A stretch of DNA of 64,000 bases, from NCBI GenBank assembly GCA_910575435.1, contig CAJTGI010000008.1, positions 62,001 to 126,000 on the forward strand. Direction: 5' to 3'. Each line of letters opens with the position of its first letter. Within the stretch, counting starts at the first letter, position 1. Shown piece after piece: positions 8,216 to 17,491 of this stretch. The notes under the pieces are model-generated. The model was not told the DNA's origin. It worked only from the letters and a program-made list of their open reading frames with translations, and ran no database searches. A program made the translations under genes and the position numbers. Origin of the DNA: Clostridiaceae bacterium. GTDB lineage: Bacteria > Bacillota > Clostridia > Lachnospirales > Lachnospiraceae.

Positions 8216-9628
8216 TTATTCCACGGTCAGATAGGCATACTTTTCATGGACTGCATTTTTAAAATCCTCCATAGCCTTCTCCTCATCCTTCGTTCCCTGC
8301 ACGTATTCCCTGACCTGGGCGTCCCACAGAGCATTGATATCCTTATCCTCCGCCGTCACGGTAGATGTGTCAATGCCATCGGCGAGGGGCAGGTAGAACT
8401 CCATGAAGTTCTGCTTTGCCGGAGGATACAGTTTGTCACATTCCGCCGTATCCATCAACATTTCTATCACTTTCTTATTATTGACGAAATCGCTGTTCAA
8501 ATGACTGATTTTCATCATGGACTCCGGCTCGCAGGCAAAATATTTCATAATCTTTCCCGCCAAGCCCTTGTCAGCACAGCCTACCGTGGCGGCCAGCCCG
8601 GTGCCTCCCCAATAAAAATTCTGCGGGCCTCTCACGAGAATGGTATTCTCAATCCAGGGATTCGGCTGTTCCTTGCCATCTCCCCCCAGGCTTCGATACG
8701 TGAACCACGGGCTGCCCGTGTAAGCCAGCGCGGCATTGGTATTCCTGCCATCCCCCACCATATTGGCAGTCCAATCCTGGCTCCACTGCTCCGTGTCAAA
8801 GGTAAGCTCTTCCTCATACATCTCCTTCGCCACATCCATGTATCGCTTCATCTGGTCATCAATCTCTATGGATTGGGATTCTCCCTTGTCCTTGCCATCA
8901 TACCAGCCAGTCTTCCGGCTATTGAAAAAAATGCGAAATACATCTGTGTAGCCGGATAGCAGCTTCACCTTGCCAGAAGAATCCTCGTTCAGCTTCTGGG
9001 CCGTATCCAGAATCTTATCCCAGCTGGAAAAATGATATTTCTGCAGCTGCTCCGGATCATCCGTCCCCAGATATTGCTTGCAAAAATCTGCCCTCAACTG
9101 CCAGCTTCCCGGCGTGGCTTGCCAGAACAATGCCTTCACCTCGCCCTCCCGGTTCGTGCCCAAATCAACATTATAAGAATACTGGTCCCCGTAATCCTTC
9201 TGCTTAATCCCCAAATCATCCACCGGAAGGAGGGAGTCCCCCTTTACATATTTCAGCACATAGTCGGCCTCCAGCCCCATCATATCCGGATAAAGGCTGC
9301 TGTTTGGATTATTGAGAATTTCATCCAGCTTTCCCTGATAAAAATCAGATCCCTCTGTATTTACAAACACAATGCGCTTATATTCCTCGGGATAATCCTC
9401 CTTAAAGGTTCCATCCAAAATCTTCTTGATATCGTCATCCCAGCCCCAAATCACAAATGCATCCTTCGCCTCTGCATTTCCTATCACCGTATTGTCAGGA
9501 ATCTCTGCCACCTCCCCGGAGGAAGCATCGGGACTCTCCCGACTGGAATCATCCGACTCCCCGCACCCTGTCAGTGCGCCCAACGCCAATGCGGAACACA
9601 ATAGAATCCCTAACACCTTTTTTCTCAT
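8216..9628 (-). CDS. Family 1 extracellular solute-binding lipoprotein (sugar type)
   Basis: A 470-residue lipoprotein. It starts MRKKVLGILLCSALALGAL with lipobox TGC, followed by an acidic Ser-rich tether. The body is an SBP_bac_1-type fold: FVIWGWDDDIKKI, YPDMMGLEADYVLKY, WQATPGSWQLRADF, and GGTGLAATVGCADKGLAGKIMKYF near the end, matching sugar-binding proteins of ABC importers. A strong GGAGG site lies seven bases before the ATG. It begins only 23 bases after the ECF fusion gene and so is probably in the same transcript, which is odd because ECF importers do not use such binding proteins. No matching permeases are seen in the window. The ligand is unknown. Confidence 0.88.
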   Translation of the reverse strand: MRKKVLGILLCSALALGALTGCGESDDSSRESPDASSGEVAEIPDNTVIGNAEAKDAFVIWGWDDDIKKILDGTFKEDYPEEYKRIVFVNTEGSDFYQGKLDEILNNPNSSLYPDMMGLEADYVLKYVKGDSLLPVDDLGIKQKDYGDQYSYNVDLGTNREGEVKALFWQATPGSWQLRADFCKQYLGTDDPEQLQKYHFSSWDKILDTAQKLNEDSSGKVKLLSGYTDVFRIFFNSRKTGWYDGKDKGESQSIEIDDQMKRYMDVAKEMYEEELTFDTEQWSQDWTANMVGDGRNTNAALAYTGSPWFTYRSLGGDGKEQPNPWIENTILVRGPQNFYWGGTGLAATVGCADKGLAGKIMKYFACEPESMMKISHLNSDFVNNKKVIEMLMDTAECDKLYPPAKQNFMEFYLPLADGIDTSTVTAEDKDINALWDAQVREYVQGTKDEEKAMEDFKNAVHEKYAYLTVE

Positions 9629-9651
9629 ACAAAGCCCTCCTCAAAATTTTT

Positions 9652-12174
9652 TTACTTGAGATCATATTTTTTCTTCATACGCTCCAGTATTTTCAGCATG
9701 GGAACCCCCGCCACCAGAAGAAGCGCCGCCGTAGTGCCTCCATGCACCAGATCCATGGGCAGGCCCGACAGATAAATCGCCAGCAGGTTCTGCGGATTCA
9801 CCTCGTAGGAGCCCATGAGCAGGGAGGCCGGATTCATAATGCCGCCATAAAGGCACAATACTCCTGCCAGTCCATATAGGGCCATGGAAATCCTGCGCAT
9901 TCCAGAGGCCGCCTCCCGGAACCTTTGCCCGTGCATGAACAGACCGGCAAAAAGCCCCACCAGGCCCATGGCCAACATCTGCCATGGCGTCCATGGGCCC
10001 TGCCCGAACATCATATTAGAGGCCAGCATGGACATGGCTCCCACGAAAAACCCGCTCTCCGCCCCCAGGCTGATTCCCGCCACAATGGCAACCGCCGCCA
10101 TGGGCTTCACGCTGGGAAACATATAAAAGGCGCACCGCCCTGCCACGGCAATGGCGGCCAGAACTGCCACCACCACCAATTTCTGCACCCTGGGCGGCCT
10201 TTGTTCCCAGACGCGAAAGAAGGGCAGCAGAGCGTAGGTTACCATTCCCAAACTGATAAGCAAGTATCTCCGATCATGAAAAAATGCGATTCCCAGCCAC
10301 AGAAGGGCGGGATATAGCAGGAAAATCCCTGCGATATAACTTGCCATGCCTCCCCTCATAAGAGATGGCCTGCGGCTTTCCCCTAACGGTTCTGCCCCTT
10401 CAAAATATGGGATTTCCTCGTCCTGTGGTTCTATACTCCCGTCAGAATCTCTGCTTTCCTCGTTCTGCGTCTCCACTCTCCCATCAACATTTCTGCCGTC
10501 CCCAGCCGTCACCAGTCTGCCGGAGCTGCCCGCATCCCGAGCAGTTCCAGACAAAACTGCCAGAACGTCCTCTGCCGTCACCGCCCAGGGGATGCTATCC
10601 CTGCTCATCCGCTGGGCGGCCGTAGTATAGAAATGATTCTGACAGAAAAAGTCTCTGACCGGAAGCAGCCCCTCCAGCCTCCCTCGGAAAAAAAGCCCCG
10701 CCCTGCGGGCATATGCCGCCGCAAATTCCAAATCATGGGAAACCATGAGAATGGTCTTCCCCTCCCTTGCCAGCGCCTCCAATGCCTCCCCCAAAATCCT
10801 CTTATCCATTGCGTCCATTCCCTTGGTAGGCTCATCCAGCAAGAGAATTTGAGGATTTCTCAGGAGAATCTTCACCATGGCAACCTTCTGCTGCTCTCCC
10901 CCGCTGATATCATAGGGATGGCGTGCCAAGATGGCATCCAGATGAAATCGCTCAATCCACCGCCGCCTCTCTTCCCGGTCTCCCTCCAGTTCCCCACCGA
11001 CAGTTTCTTCCTGAAAAATGGCAGTCACATCCTGGGGAAGCAGGGCCATGCGCCCCTGAAAAGAAACCTTCCTCACATCTGTCCATCTCCCATCCCGCCG
11101 CAACAGCACCTTTCCCCGCCCTGGGGGCAAAAGTCCGGACATCACGCGGAGGAGCGTGCTCTTCCCGCTCCCATTCCCCCCCAGGATAGCCAGGATTTCC
11201 CCTTGCTCCGCCTGAAATGACGTATCCCAAAGCACATCCCGACCGCCGCCGGGATACCGAAAGCACAGTCCCCTCACTTTTAGAACAGGCGAAGGCGGCA
11301 TTACCGCTCCCGCCATTTCTCCCATCCCGCCACCTTTGTCGCCACAGGCAATCCCATCGCCTCCCCGCTCCTGCAATTCCTGCCGCAGCCATTCCCTACC
11401 CTGGGCAATGGTGCAGGGACACTTTTTCCTGCTTCCAGACTGCAAGTAAATACGCATGGGGACAGGCATGGCGGCATAAAAATCCCTTCCCCGATCCCGC
11501 AATTCCCTTCCAATGCGCTCAGGGCCGCCCCGGCTCACAATCCTTCCCTCCTCCATGAAAAGAAGTTCATCGCCATAGGAAATCACTTCCTCCAACTGGT
11601 GGGCCGAGAGAAGCACCGTCATCCCCATCTCCCTCTGGATTCGGTACAAAGTGTGGAGAAACTCCCCGGCAGCCATGGGATCCAGCCATGCCATAGGCTC
11701 ATCCAGCAGAAGAAGCCTGGGACGCAGTGCCAGTACGGCCGCAAGATTGAGAAGCTGCTTCTGGCCCCCAGACAACTGGGACACCTCTCTGTCAAACCAC
11801 CCCTCTATTCCAAAATAGGACGCTAATTCCGCTACCCTCAGATGCATTGCATCCTGGTCAAGCCCCAGATTCTCCATGCCAAACACCAATTCATGCCATA
11901 CCTGGTCTGTGACAATCTGATGATCCGGATGCTGGAATACGAAGCCAATCTCCTCCTCCGCCACGCTCTTATGCAGGCTCCCCCTCACTGTCCCTTTCGG
12001 CATCAGGGCAGACTTCATATGGCGCAGCAGCGTACTCTTTCCGCAGCCGCTCTTGCCGCAGAGAATGTAAAATCTACCCTCCTCCAACGTCAGGCTAACT
12101 CCCCGCAGCACCTCTTCTTTCTCTTCGGGATATGTGAAATATAAATCCCTGATCCGAACGATATCAAAAGCCAT
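9652..12174 (-). CDS. ECF transporter three-domain fusion: two ATPases plus substrate-binding membrane (S) component
   Basis: An 840-residue protein. The first half holds two ABC ATPases in tandem. The first has Walker A GKSGCGKST, signature LSGGQKQ and Walker B LLLLDEPMAWLDP; the second has GGNGSGKST, ISGGEQQ and ILLLDEPTKGMDA. An Asp/Glu/Ser/Arg-rich linker (~520-600) leads to a C-terminal membrane domain of about six helices with the ECF S-component pattern (RCAFYMFP, GAESGFFVGAMSML, FGQGPWTPWQMLAMGL). EcfA1, EcfA2 and the S component are normally separate chains. With EcfT from the upstream gene it should form an energy-coupling-factor importer for a vitamin or similar micronutrient. The start ATG at 12174 follows AGGAGG by six bases. 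The ligand is not determined; the DUF4430 neighbour hints at a cobalamin-like compound. Confidence 0.9.
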   Translation of the reverse strand: MAFDIVRIRDLYFTYPEEKEEVLRGVSLTLEEGRFYILCGKSGCGKSTLLRHMKSALMPKGTVRGSLHKSVAEEEIGFVFQHPDHQIVTDQVWHELVFGMENLGLDQDAMHLRVAELASYFGIEGWFDREVSQLSGGQKQLLNLAAVLALRPRLLLLDEPMAWLDPMAAGEFLHTLYRIQREMGMTVLLSAHQLEEVISYGDELLFMEEGRIVSRGGPERIGRELRDRGRDFYAAMPVPMRIYLQSGSRKKCPCTIAQGREWLRQELQERGGDGIACGDKGGGMGEMAGAVMPPSPVLKVRGLCFRYPGGGRDVLWDTSFQAEQGEILAILGGNGSGKSTLLRVMSGLLPPGRGKVLLRRDGRWTDVRKVSFQGRMALLPQDVTAIFQEETVGGELEGDREERRRWIERFHLDAILARHPYDISGGEQQKVAMVKILLRNPQILLLDEPTKGMDAMDKRILGEALEALAREGKTILMVSHDLEFAAAYARRAGLFFRGRLEGLLPVRDFFCQNHFYTTAAQRMSRDSIPWAVTAEDVLAVLSGTARDAGSSGRLVTAGDGRNVDGRVETQNEESRDSDGSIEPQDEEIPYFEGAEPLGESRRPSLMRGGMASYIAGIFLLYPALLWLGIAFFHDRRYLLISLGMVTYALLPFFRVWEQRPPRVQKLVVVAVLAAIAVAGRCAFYMFPSVKPMAAVAIVAGISLGAESGFFVGAMSMLASNMMFGQGPWTPWQMLAMGLVGLFAGLFMHGQRFREAASGMRRISMALYGLAGVLCLYGGIMNPASLLMGSYEVNPQNLLAIYLSGLPMDLVHGGTTAALLLVAGVPMLKILERMKKKYDLK

Positions 12175-12209
12175 ACCCTGCCTCCTGCCGCCATTGTGCC
12201 TCACAACCG

Positions 12210-13115
12210 TTACATTGCATCAAATTTCCTCTCCCAGCGCCCCCAGCGGACTTCCTGCACGCTCCGCATCATTGCGGGAAGGAAGCAGAACAAGCCCCAG
12301 CTAACATAAGTAATGACGCTGCCGCCGCTTCTTCCCACTGGCGCAATCCGAATGGAGGGATCATAATGCGCGCTCCCAAATCCCATCCCAAATCCCCACA
12401 GGCAGCACGCCGCCAAGAAGACCATAAAAAATAGGACGAGCCAATCCTGCCGCCCCATAGAATATTTCCCATAGGCGCTTCTTCTTCCCAATCCATAGCA
12501 CCGCGCCCGCATAGAATCTGCCATCTCTACCCCGCTTTCCAAAGACCAGGTCAGAAGCATGGACAGCTGCTTCCCCCCGCTTCTCAATCTAGAGCGCAGC
12601 GTCCCCTCCTCCCCCATGCCAAGACTTTGCCTTCCTTCGCGCATTTTCTCATGCTGCCGCCTGCACCTTGGAATAAAGCGCAGGGTAATAGACAGGGCGA
12701 GGGATAATGACGGCGCGCACCGCCCCAGCAGATACACCCAGCGATCCATTGTCATCACCTGATTGATTGTGGAAAACCACGCCATGGAAACCCACAGCAT
12801 CCACGCAAGCACCCCTCCGTATGCCAGAGCCTCCAGAGTAACTGCCCCGGTCTTCAGGTAATAGACCGACGTCACGCCATAATGGCTGAACGCTCCATTC
12901 AATACAATGACCAGTGCCGTCATAGGAAGCATGCAGAACACCTGAAACCGCAATACCTTCTTCCATCCCTTCAGCCACAGGGAATACCCCAGCGCACCCA
13001 CAAAAGAGCATCCGACCACTGCGGGATGAGGCAGCATCATGCTGACCAGAATCACCATGGCAAAATAAAAGAACTGCACTCCCGGATGAATTTCCTTAAA
13101 AATATCCCGATTCAT
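12210..13115 (-). CDS. ecfT: ECF transporter transmembrane coupling protein EcfT (CbiQ family)
   Basis: A 301-residue membrane protein with five to six hydrophobic segments. It carries the EcfT coupling motifs with Arg in short helices: SITLRFIPRCRRQ and, further on, ESGVEMADSMRARCYG, where SMRARCYG is the second Ala-Arg-Gly type motif that docks on the ATPases. The N-terminus HPGVQFFYFAMVILVSM resembles CbiQ/EcfT openings (usually HP-x-xK). Its ATG directly follows the stop codon of the DUF4430 gene, with AAAGGA upstream, which indicates translational coupling. The ECF fusion gene follows after 35 bases. Together they should form the complete importer in the cytoplasmic membrane. Confidence 0.9.
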   Translation of the reverse strand: MNRDIFKEIHPGVQFFYFAMVILVSMMLPHPAVVGCSFVGALGYSLWLKGWKKVLRFQVFCMLPMTALVIVLNGAFSHYGVTSVYYLKTGAVTLEALAYGGVLAWMLWVSMAWFSTINQVMTMDRWVYLLGRCAPSLSLALSITLRFIPRCRRQHEKMREGRQSLGMGEEGTLRSRLRSGGKQLSMLLTWSLESGVEMADSMRARCYGLGRRSAYGKYSMGRQDWLVLFFMVFLAACCLWGFGMGFGSAHYDPSIRIAPVGRSGGSVITYVSWGLFCFLPAMMRSVQEVRWGRWERKFDAM

Positions 13116-14072
13116 TTACAGATCCTTTCCCCTGTCACAGGTAAATCGCCATTCCATCACGTCTCCCTCCTGCACCTGGTACTTGGAACATCCCCGGCCG
13201 GGCTGCCGGCCATTTATCATATAATTCCAGCCGGACAGATCCCCGCAGTCAAATTCATATAGCTGATGAATCCCCTCCACATAATATGTGCCATACATAG
13301 GCGTATATGCCGCCTCCAAATGAATCTTCCTCTCCCGGCAGACCTGGTACAGCACATCATATGCACTGGTGCCTGGCTTGACCGTCACCTTCGTCTTCTT
13401 GAGAATGATGCCATCCCTCGGCACATAATCCCTCTTACTCTCCTTTAGATCCGCCAGATGGGACAAGATATTTGTGCAATCAATCGAGATATAGCAATGA
13501 ATGCCTTCGCCATCCTTATTTTCCTCTTCGACCTTACCGTCATCCCCTGGATTCTCCTTCCGGGGCGCGCCCTGATCCTCCTTCTTCCTGTCGGGAGAGG
13601 GCGTCACGCTGTCAGGCTTCTTGGATTTCGTCTTATTTTTCTTCGCACTTCGATCCTTTGATTCAGACGGAGCATTTGACGCACTGCTTTTATTCCGCCG
13701 GGACCGATTTTCCGGTGAACTGCTTTTATTCTGATTGGATTTATCATGTCCCGCCGGACTTTTCGTGGATTTGGAAGAGTCATCCCGGTCTTGCGGACGA
13801 CTATGCTGGGATGAATGTTCCTCCGCATCGCCCTCTGACGCTTCCATCTTCCCTCCAGCCTTGGAGGAATCCCTTTCGGGGCCAGGGCTTGGACTCTCCT
13901 GCCCGGCCAGATACCTCTCATCCATTTTCGTAATCTGATCGCCGCCGCCACTGACACCGCATCCCCACAGCATTGCAGCCAGGCAAATCATCCAGAAGAG
14001 CAGCCATTTCCTATATAATATTCTGCCTCTCTTACGGGCTTCCCATTTAGTTTTTTCATATTGATGATGCAA
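13116..14072 (-). CDS. DUF4430 (transcobalamin-like) lipoprotein linked to ECF importer
   Basis: About 318 residues if started at the TTG at 14070-14072, which follows GAGAGGG by eight bases. No ATG stands between there and the membrane leader; upstream in-frame starts lack a ribosome site. The leader RKWLLFWMICLAAMLWGC ends in a lipobox-like Cys. Residues ~40-195 are a long low-complexity tether of Ser, Lys, Asp, Pro and Arg. The last ~120 residues form a DUF4430 domain (VTVKPGTSAYDVLYQVC, YEFDCGDLSGWNYMINGRQP, GDVMEWRFTC), related to the C-terminal domain of transcobalamin and intrinsic factor. It is first in the ECF operon and overlaps none, its stop touching ecfT. The likely role is capturing a ligand at the cell surface for the importer; cobalamin is inference. 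No cobalamin riboswitch is seen upstream. Confidence 0.82.
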   Translation of the reverse strand: MHHQYEKTKWEARKRGRILYRKWLLFWMICLAAMLWGCGVSGGGDQITKMDERYLAGQESPSPGPERDSSKAGGKMEASEGDAEEHSSQHSRPQDRDDSSKSTKSPAGHDKSNQNKSSSPENRSRRNKSSASNAPSESKDRSAKKNKTKSKKPDSVTPSPDRKKEDQGAPRKENPGDDGKVEEENKDGEGIHCYISIDCTNILSHLADLKESKRDYVPRDGIILKKTKVTVKPGTSAYDVLYQVCRERKIHLEAAYTPMYGTYYVEGIHQLYEFDCGDLSGWNYMINGRQPGRGCSKYQVQEGDVMEWRFTCDRGKDL

Positions 14073-14384
14073 TCTCGACACCCTCTCTTCACACCTTGTA
14101 TTATTAAAAAGCCAATCATCAAATATTCTTCGTGCCGGTATTCTGGCATGTTTTTTAATCAAAATACAATGAATATTTGCACACTGGCACATAGAATCGG
14201 CTTTCTTAATAGAATAACATAAATCCCCTAAAAAGCAAACTTTCCTCTCCTTTTTTCATTGCCTTTTCCAGCAAAGCATGATAAAATTTAAAAGCATGTT
14301 AAAAATACGGAAAGGTTTTGGCTATCCATTTCTCCGGATTGAATTCCAAAACAAGAACTTAACCAGGAATAGGGGGATACATAT

Positions 14385-15458
14385 ATGAAATTTCATGCCA
14401 CAGAAGAATGCACTAAAATCCAGGGACGGACGATATATCGTGACACCGTGCGCTATCTGGGGTATTCTGCCAGTTCTGTCTCCTTTGCCTTTACCGGAAA
14501 GAAGGCACAGGCCACATTCCTATCTGACCCAGAGCATTTCAGTTCGGAAGAACACGCTTTTGTGGCAATTTATATCAATGACGAAAAGAATCCTGCGAAA
14601 CGCATTGAATTAAATAAATCAGAGGAAACCATCCTCCTGTATGAAAGCGACGAAGAAAAGACCGTCACCATAACCATCATGAAATACTCCGAGCCGGAAT
14701 ATGCCATCTGCGGCATCGCATCCATCACCATCGACAGTGACGCGCTGCTGCCGCCTCCCACGGCGAAAGCCCGGAAAATACAAATCGTAGGAGACTCCAT
14801 CACCTGCGGCTACGGCGTGGAGGGCAGCGTGGAGGATGAATTGCACCGCACCTGTACCGAAAATCCTACCAAATCCTATTCCATGCTCTCCGTACAGGCA
14901 TTGGATGCGGACGCAGAAATCGTGGCCTGGAATGGAAAGGGAGTCATCTCTGCCTATATCGGGGATGACAGGGATACGCCAGACGACTCCTGGCTAGTTC
15001 CCATGCTCTACGACTATGCTGATGCCGGCTGCGAAAAGCAATACTTCCGCAAGCCAAAGGAGCAGTGGGAGCCATGGGATCACAGCCTTTTCGAGCCAGA
15101 CTTGGTCATGGTTCATCTGGGAACCAACGATGCCAGTTATACCCGGGAAATCCCTGAGAGAAATGAGCAATTCTGCACTGCCTACATAGCATTGCTGGAA
15201 AAAATATACCAGCATCATCCCCAAGCAAAGTTCCTCTGCATGCTGGGGCTGATGGACCCCCGTCTCTGCGCCACTGCGGAAGAAGCCGCCCGTCGCTTCC
15301 AAATGGCACATCCGGAAACCCTCTGCGAATATCTTCCCCTTCCAGCCCAGCTAGACGAAGATGGATTGGGAACCTTCTGGCATCCCTCCCCTGTCACCCA
15401 TGAGAAGGCGGCAAGGCTAGTGGTGGCAAAAGCCAGAGAGATGATGGGCTGGCAATAA
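14385..15458 (+). CDS. CE2-type SGNH acetylesterase, cytoplasmic
   Basis: A 357-residue protein without a signal peptide. The N-terminal ~120 residues are a beta-rich jelly-roll-like domain (SASSVSFAFTGKKAQATF). The C-terminal SGNH hydrolase has GDSITCGYG (nucleophile Ser), VHLGTNDAS and HPSPVTHEKAA (catalytic His), matching carbohydrate esterase family 2. These enzymes remove acetyl groups from xylo-, manno- or cello-oligosaccharides. Lack of a leader suggests it acts on imported oligosaccharides. The start follows AGGGGG with a short spacer. It is transcribed divergently from the DUF4430/ECF operon, and a shared hairpin follows it. Confidence 0.85.
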   Translation: MKFHATEECTKIQGRTIYRDTVRYLGYSASSVSFAFTGKKAQATFLSDPEHFSSEEHAFVAIYINDEKNPAKRIELNKSEETILLYESDEEKTVTITIMKYSEPEYAICGIASITIDSDALLPPPTAKARKIQIVGDSITCGYGVEGSVEDELHRTCTENPTKSYSMLSVQALDADAEIVAWNGKGVISAYIGDDRDTPDDSWLVPMLYDYADAGCEKQYFRKPKEQWEPWDHSLFEPDLVMVHLGTNDASYTREIPERNEQFCTAYIALLEKIYQHHPQAKFLCMLGLMDPRLCATAEEAARRFQMAHPETLCEYLPLPAQLDEDGLGTFWHPSPVTHEKAARLVVAKAREMMGWQ

Positions 15459-15482
15459 TCACAGCTGCCTGTTTGGATAATA

Positions 15483-15513
15483 ACAGCCCCTATGTCATAC
15501 GCATAGGGGCTGT
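15483..15513. terminator. Bidirectional terminator between CE2 and GH13 genes
   Basis: Perfect 12-bp stem ACAGCCCCTATG (15483-15494) / CATAGGGGCTGT (15502-15513). It lies between two convergent genes, with CTTGT on the plus side and TTATTATCC on the minus side. Confidence 0.75.
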
Positions 15514-15529
15514 CTTGTACTCTATCAAG

Positions 15530-16840
15530 CTACTTCTCCATCTTCCAGAATGCCGCAGAATAGGGCGGGAGTACGCTTCCGCCGCCAAAATCATGGGGCT
15601 GGCCCGTGAGAAGATTCTCTGCCATGCCGCACCCGGCATCAAAGTGTGCCGTATAGGGTTCCATGGACGCATTCACCGCCACCAGGATTCTCTCTCCCTC
15701 CCAGGCACGCTCAAAGATGCACTGATGATTGGTCAGCACGATGGAGCGGAAGTTTCCATAATTCAATGCCTTGCTATTTCTCTTGGCATCTGCCAGTTTC
15801 CTAATCCACTCTGCCAATTCTCCAAATTCCGGCTCGTCAAAGCAGGCGCGCAATGCCGGGTCGCCCTGGCTCTTATCCGCCTTCGCGCCCCACTCGCTGC
15901 CATAATAGATGCAGGGAATCCCGGGCATCCCAAAGCACAGGGCATAGACTAATGGCAGATGCTTCTCATTTGATAGCACGCTGGCAATGCGGCTCACATC
16001 ATGGTTGTCCACAAAATTCAGCAAATGCATTCCCTTATATAGCGTCCATTCCTCCGGCCCATACTGCCTGGCCAGAGAATGGCAGATTTCAAACAGATTC
16101 ATGCTATTCAGGCTGGAGTGCATCCCGTGATAGCATTCATAATTCGTGACAGAATGGCACATCTCGTCATTCATCCACTGCTTGTAATCCCCATGCAGCG
16201 TCTCTCCCACCAAGAAGAAATCCTCCTTCAGAGAATTCGTAAACTGGCGAAGACGCCTCAGAAAATCCTTGTCCAGGCAATACGCCACATCCAATCGCAG
16301 GCCATCAATAGCAAAAGCCTCCACCCAATACTTCACCGCATCAAAGATATGCTGAATCACCTCTTCATTCCTAAGGTTTAACTTCACTAGGTCAAAGTTC
16401 CCCTCCCAGCCCTCGTACCAAAGGCCATCATTATAGTTGGAATTGCCACCAAAATCAATCTGAAACCAATCCCGGTATCTGGATTGCTCCCGATTCTCAA
16501 GGACATCCTGAAATGCCCAGAACCCCCGGCCCACATGGTTGAACACCCCATCCAGCACGATCCTCATATCCGCCTCGTGCAACTTCTGGCACACCTTGGC
16601 AAAATCCTCATTGGTTCCCAGCCTGCAGTCAATCTTCTTGTAATCCCTGGTATTATATCCATGGGTATCCGACTCAAACAGTGGCGAAAAATAAATGGCA
16701 TTGGCTCCCAGCTTCCCGATATGGGGAATCCAATCCATCACCTTGAGAATGCGGGTCTGCAATTTCCCATCATTCTCAAAAGGCGCGCCGCAAAATCCTA
16801 GCGGATAAATCTGATAAAATACACTCTCATATGCCCACAT
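15530..16840 (-). CDS. GH13 alpha-amylase family enzyme, intracellular
   Basis: A 436-residue enzyme without a signal peptide. It has the GH13 barrel motifs: VLDGVFNHVG (region I), DGLRLDVA (nucleophile Asp184), LVGETLHG (acid/base Glu213) and NFVDNHDVSR (stabiliser Asp281). The size and the QIYPLGFCGAP opening match cytosolic cyclomaltodextrinase/neopullulanase-like enzymes that act on maltodextrins. The ATG at 16840 follows GGGAGG by eight bases; an upstream ATG overlaps that site and is rejected. The gene overlaps the end of the upstream small gene by 14 bases, so they are translationally coupled. Confidence 0.9.
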   Translation of the reverse strand: MWAYESVFYQIYPLGFCGAPFENDGKLQTRILKVMDWIPHIGKLGANAIYFSPLFESDTHGYNTRDYKKIDCRLGTNEDFAKVCQKLHEADMRIVLDGVFNHVGRGFWAFQDVLENREQSRYRDWFQIDFGGNSNYNDGLWYEGWEGNFDLVKLNLRNEEVIQHIFDAVKYWVEAFAIDGLRLDVAYCLDKDFLRRLRQFTNSLKEDFFLVGETLHGDYKQWMNDEMCHSVTNYECYHGMHSSLNSMNLFEICHSLARQYGPEEWTLYKGMHLLNFVDNHDVSRIASVLSNEKHLPLVYALCFGMPGIPCIYYGSEWGAKADKSQGDPALRACFDEPEFGELAEWIRKLADAKRNSKALNYGNFRSIVLTNHQCIFERAWEGERILVAVNASMEPYTAHFDAGCGMAENLLTGQPHDFGGGSVLPPYSAAFWKMEK

Positions 16841-17306
16841 TGTTACATCCTCCCTCATTCTGAATATTCATAAAGCGTTCCCATTCTTCGATATCATGCT
16901 CCGCCTTGACCGTAAAAGCATAGGTGCGCTCCTCCCCATCAATCAGAAAGCGATATTGCTCTCCCGACTTTTCCAAGTGAAAAATCACACTGCCAGCCAA
17001 TTCCTGATATAGACCGGAAATTTCTTCCGGCGGTATTACCTCGTCCTCCTGCTGCCCCTTTAAATTGCCATCGGCATCATAGTGCTTGTATCCCTCTCGC
17101 ACCAACCTCTTTTCTGACACCTGGTATAACTGCAATGTCAGGGCATTGGTTCCCATGGTGCGGATATCCCTGTTGCAGCTGTTGCTCCCCAGTATAGTCA
17201 CATAGCCCAACTCTAAGTAGAGATGGCCGTTCTCCTCTCTGATTTCGTCAATCAGCGCCTCCTTGAAATCAAAATGCTCTAATTCATTCTTGGTTCGATA
17301 ACCCAT
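16827..17306 (-). CDS. Small conserved protein of unknown function coupled to GH13 gene
   Basis: A 159-residue soluble protein, mostly beta strands by pattern, with many acidic residues and no recognised domain. Notable segments are NGHLYLELGYVTILGSNSCNRDIRTMG and a C-terminal YAFTVKAEHDIEEWERF; no signal peptide or membrane span is seen. The ATG at 17306 follows GGAGG by six bases. Its stop lies inside the start region of the GH13 gene (14-base overlap), so the two are made together and it may assist or regulate maltodextrin metabolism. That link rests on position only. Confidence 0.7.
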   Translation of the reverse strand: MGYRTKNELEHFDFKEALIDEIREENGHLYLELGYVTILGSNSCNRDIRTMGTNALTLQLYQVSEKRLVREGYKHYDADGNLKGQQEDEVIPPEEISGLYQELAGSVIFHLEKSGEQYRFLIDGEERTYAFTVKAEHDIEEWERFMNIQNEGGCNNVGI

Positions 17307-17434
17307 ATGCAACCTCCATCTTTCATGCCATTTCCCACCACTCCCACGTAACCTCCATGCCTGTCAAATGAGATCACGCCAGTAATATTCTATCACCTTA
17401 TATTGGAATTTGCCAGATTTATATTTTAACAAAT

Positions 17435-17478
17435 AAAAAACTGCGCACCAGCGAATTTAAATCTGCTAGTGCGACAGT
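17435..17478 (-). terminator. Terminator after the GH43 gene
   Basis: On the minus strand ACTGTCGCACTAGC pairs with GCTGGTGCGCAGT across an AT-rich loop, then runs into TTTTTTATT. Confidence 0.8.
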
Positions 17479-17491
17479 CCCTTAAAATTTT

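Noticed and set aside
14001-14072. Alternative short frame MKKLNGKPVREAEYY in front of the DUF4430 gene
   Set aside because: It has an ATG but no good ribosome site, ends after about 23 codons, and overlaps the likely signal peptide of the DUF4430 gene in another frame.
14073-14384. Cobalamin riboswitch ahead of the DUF4430/ECF operon
   Set aside because: No B12-box or long structured leader was found; the region is short and AT-rich.
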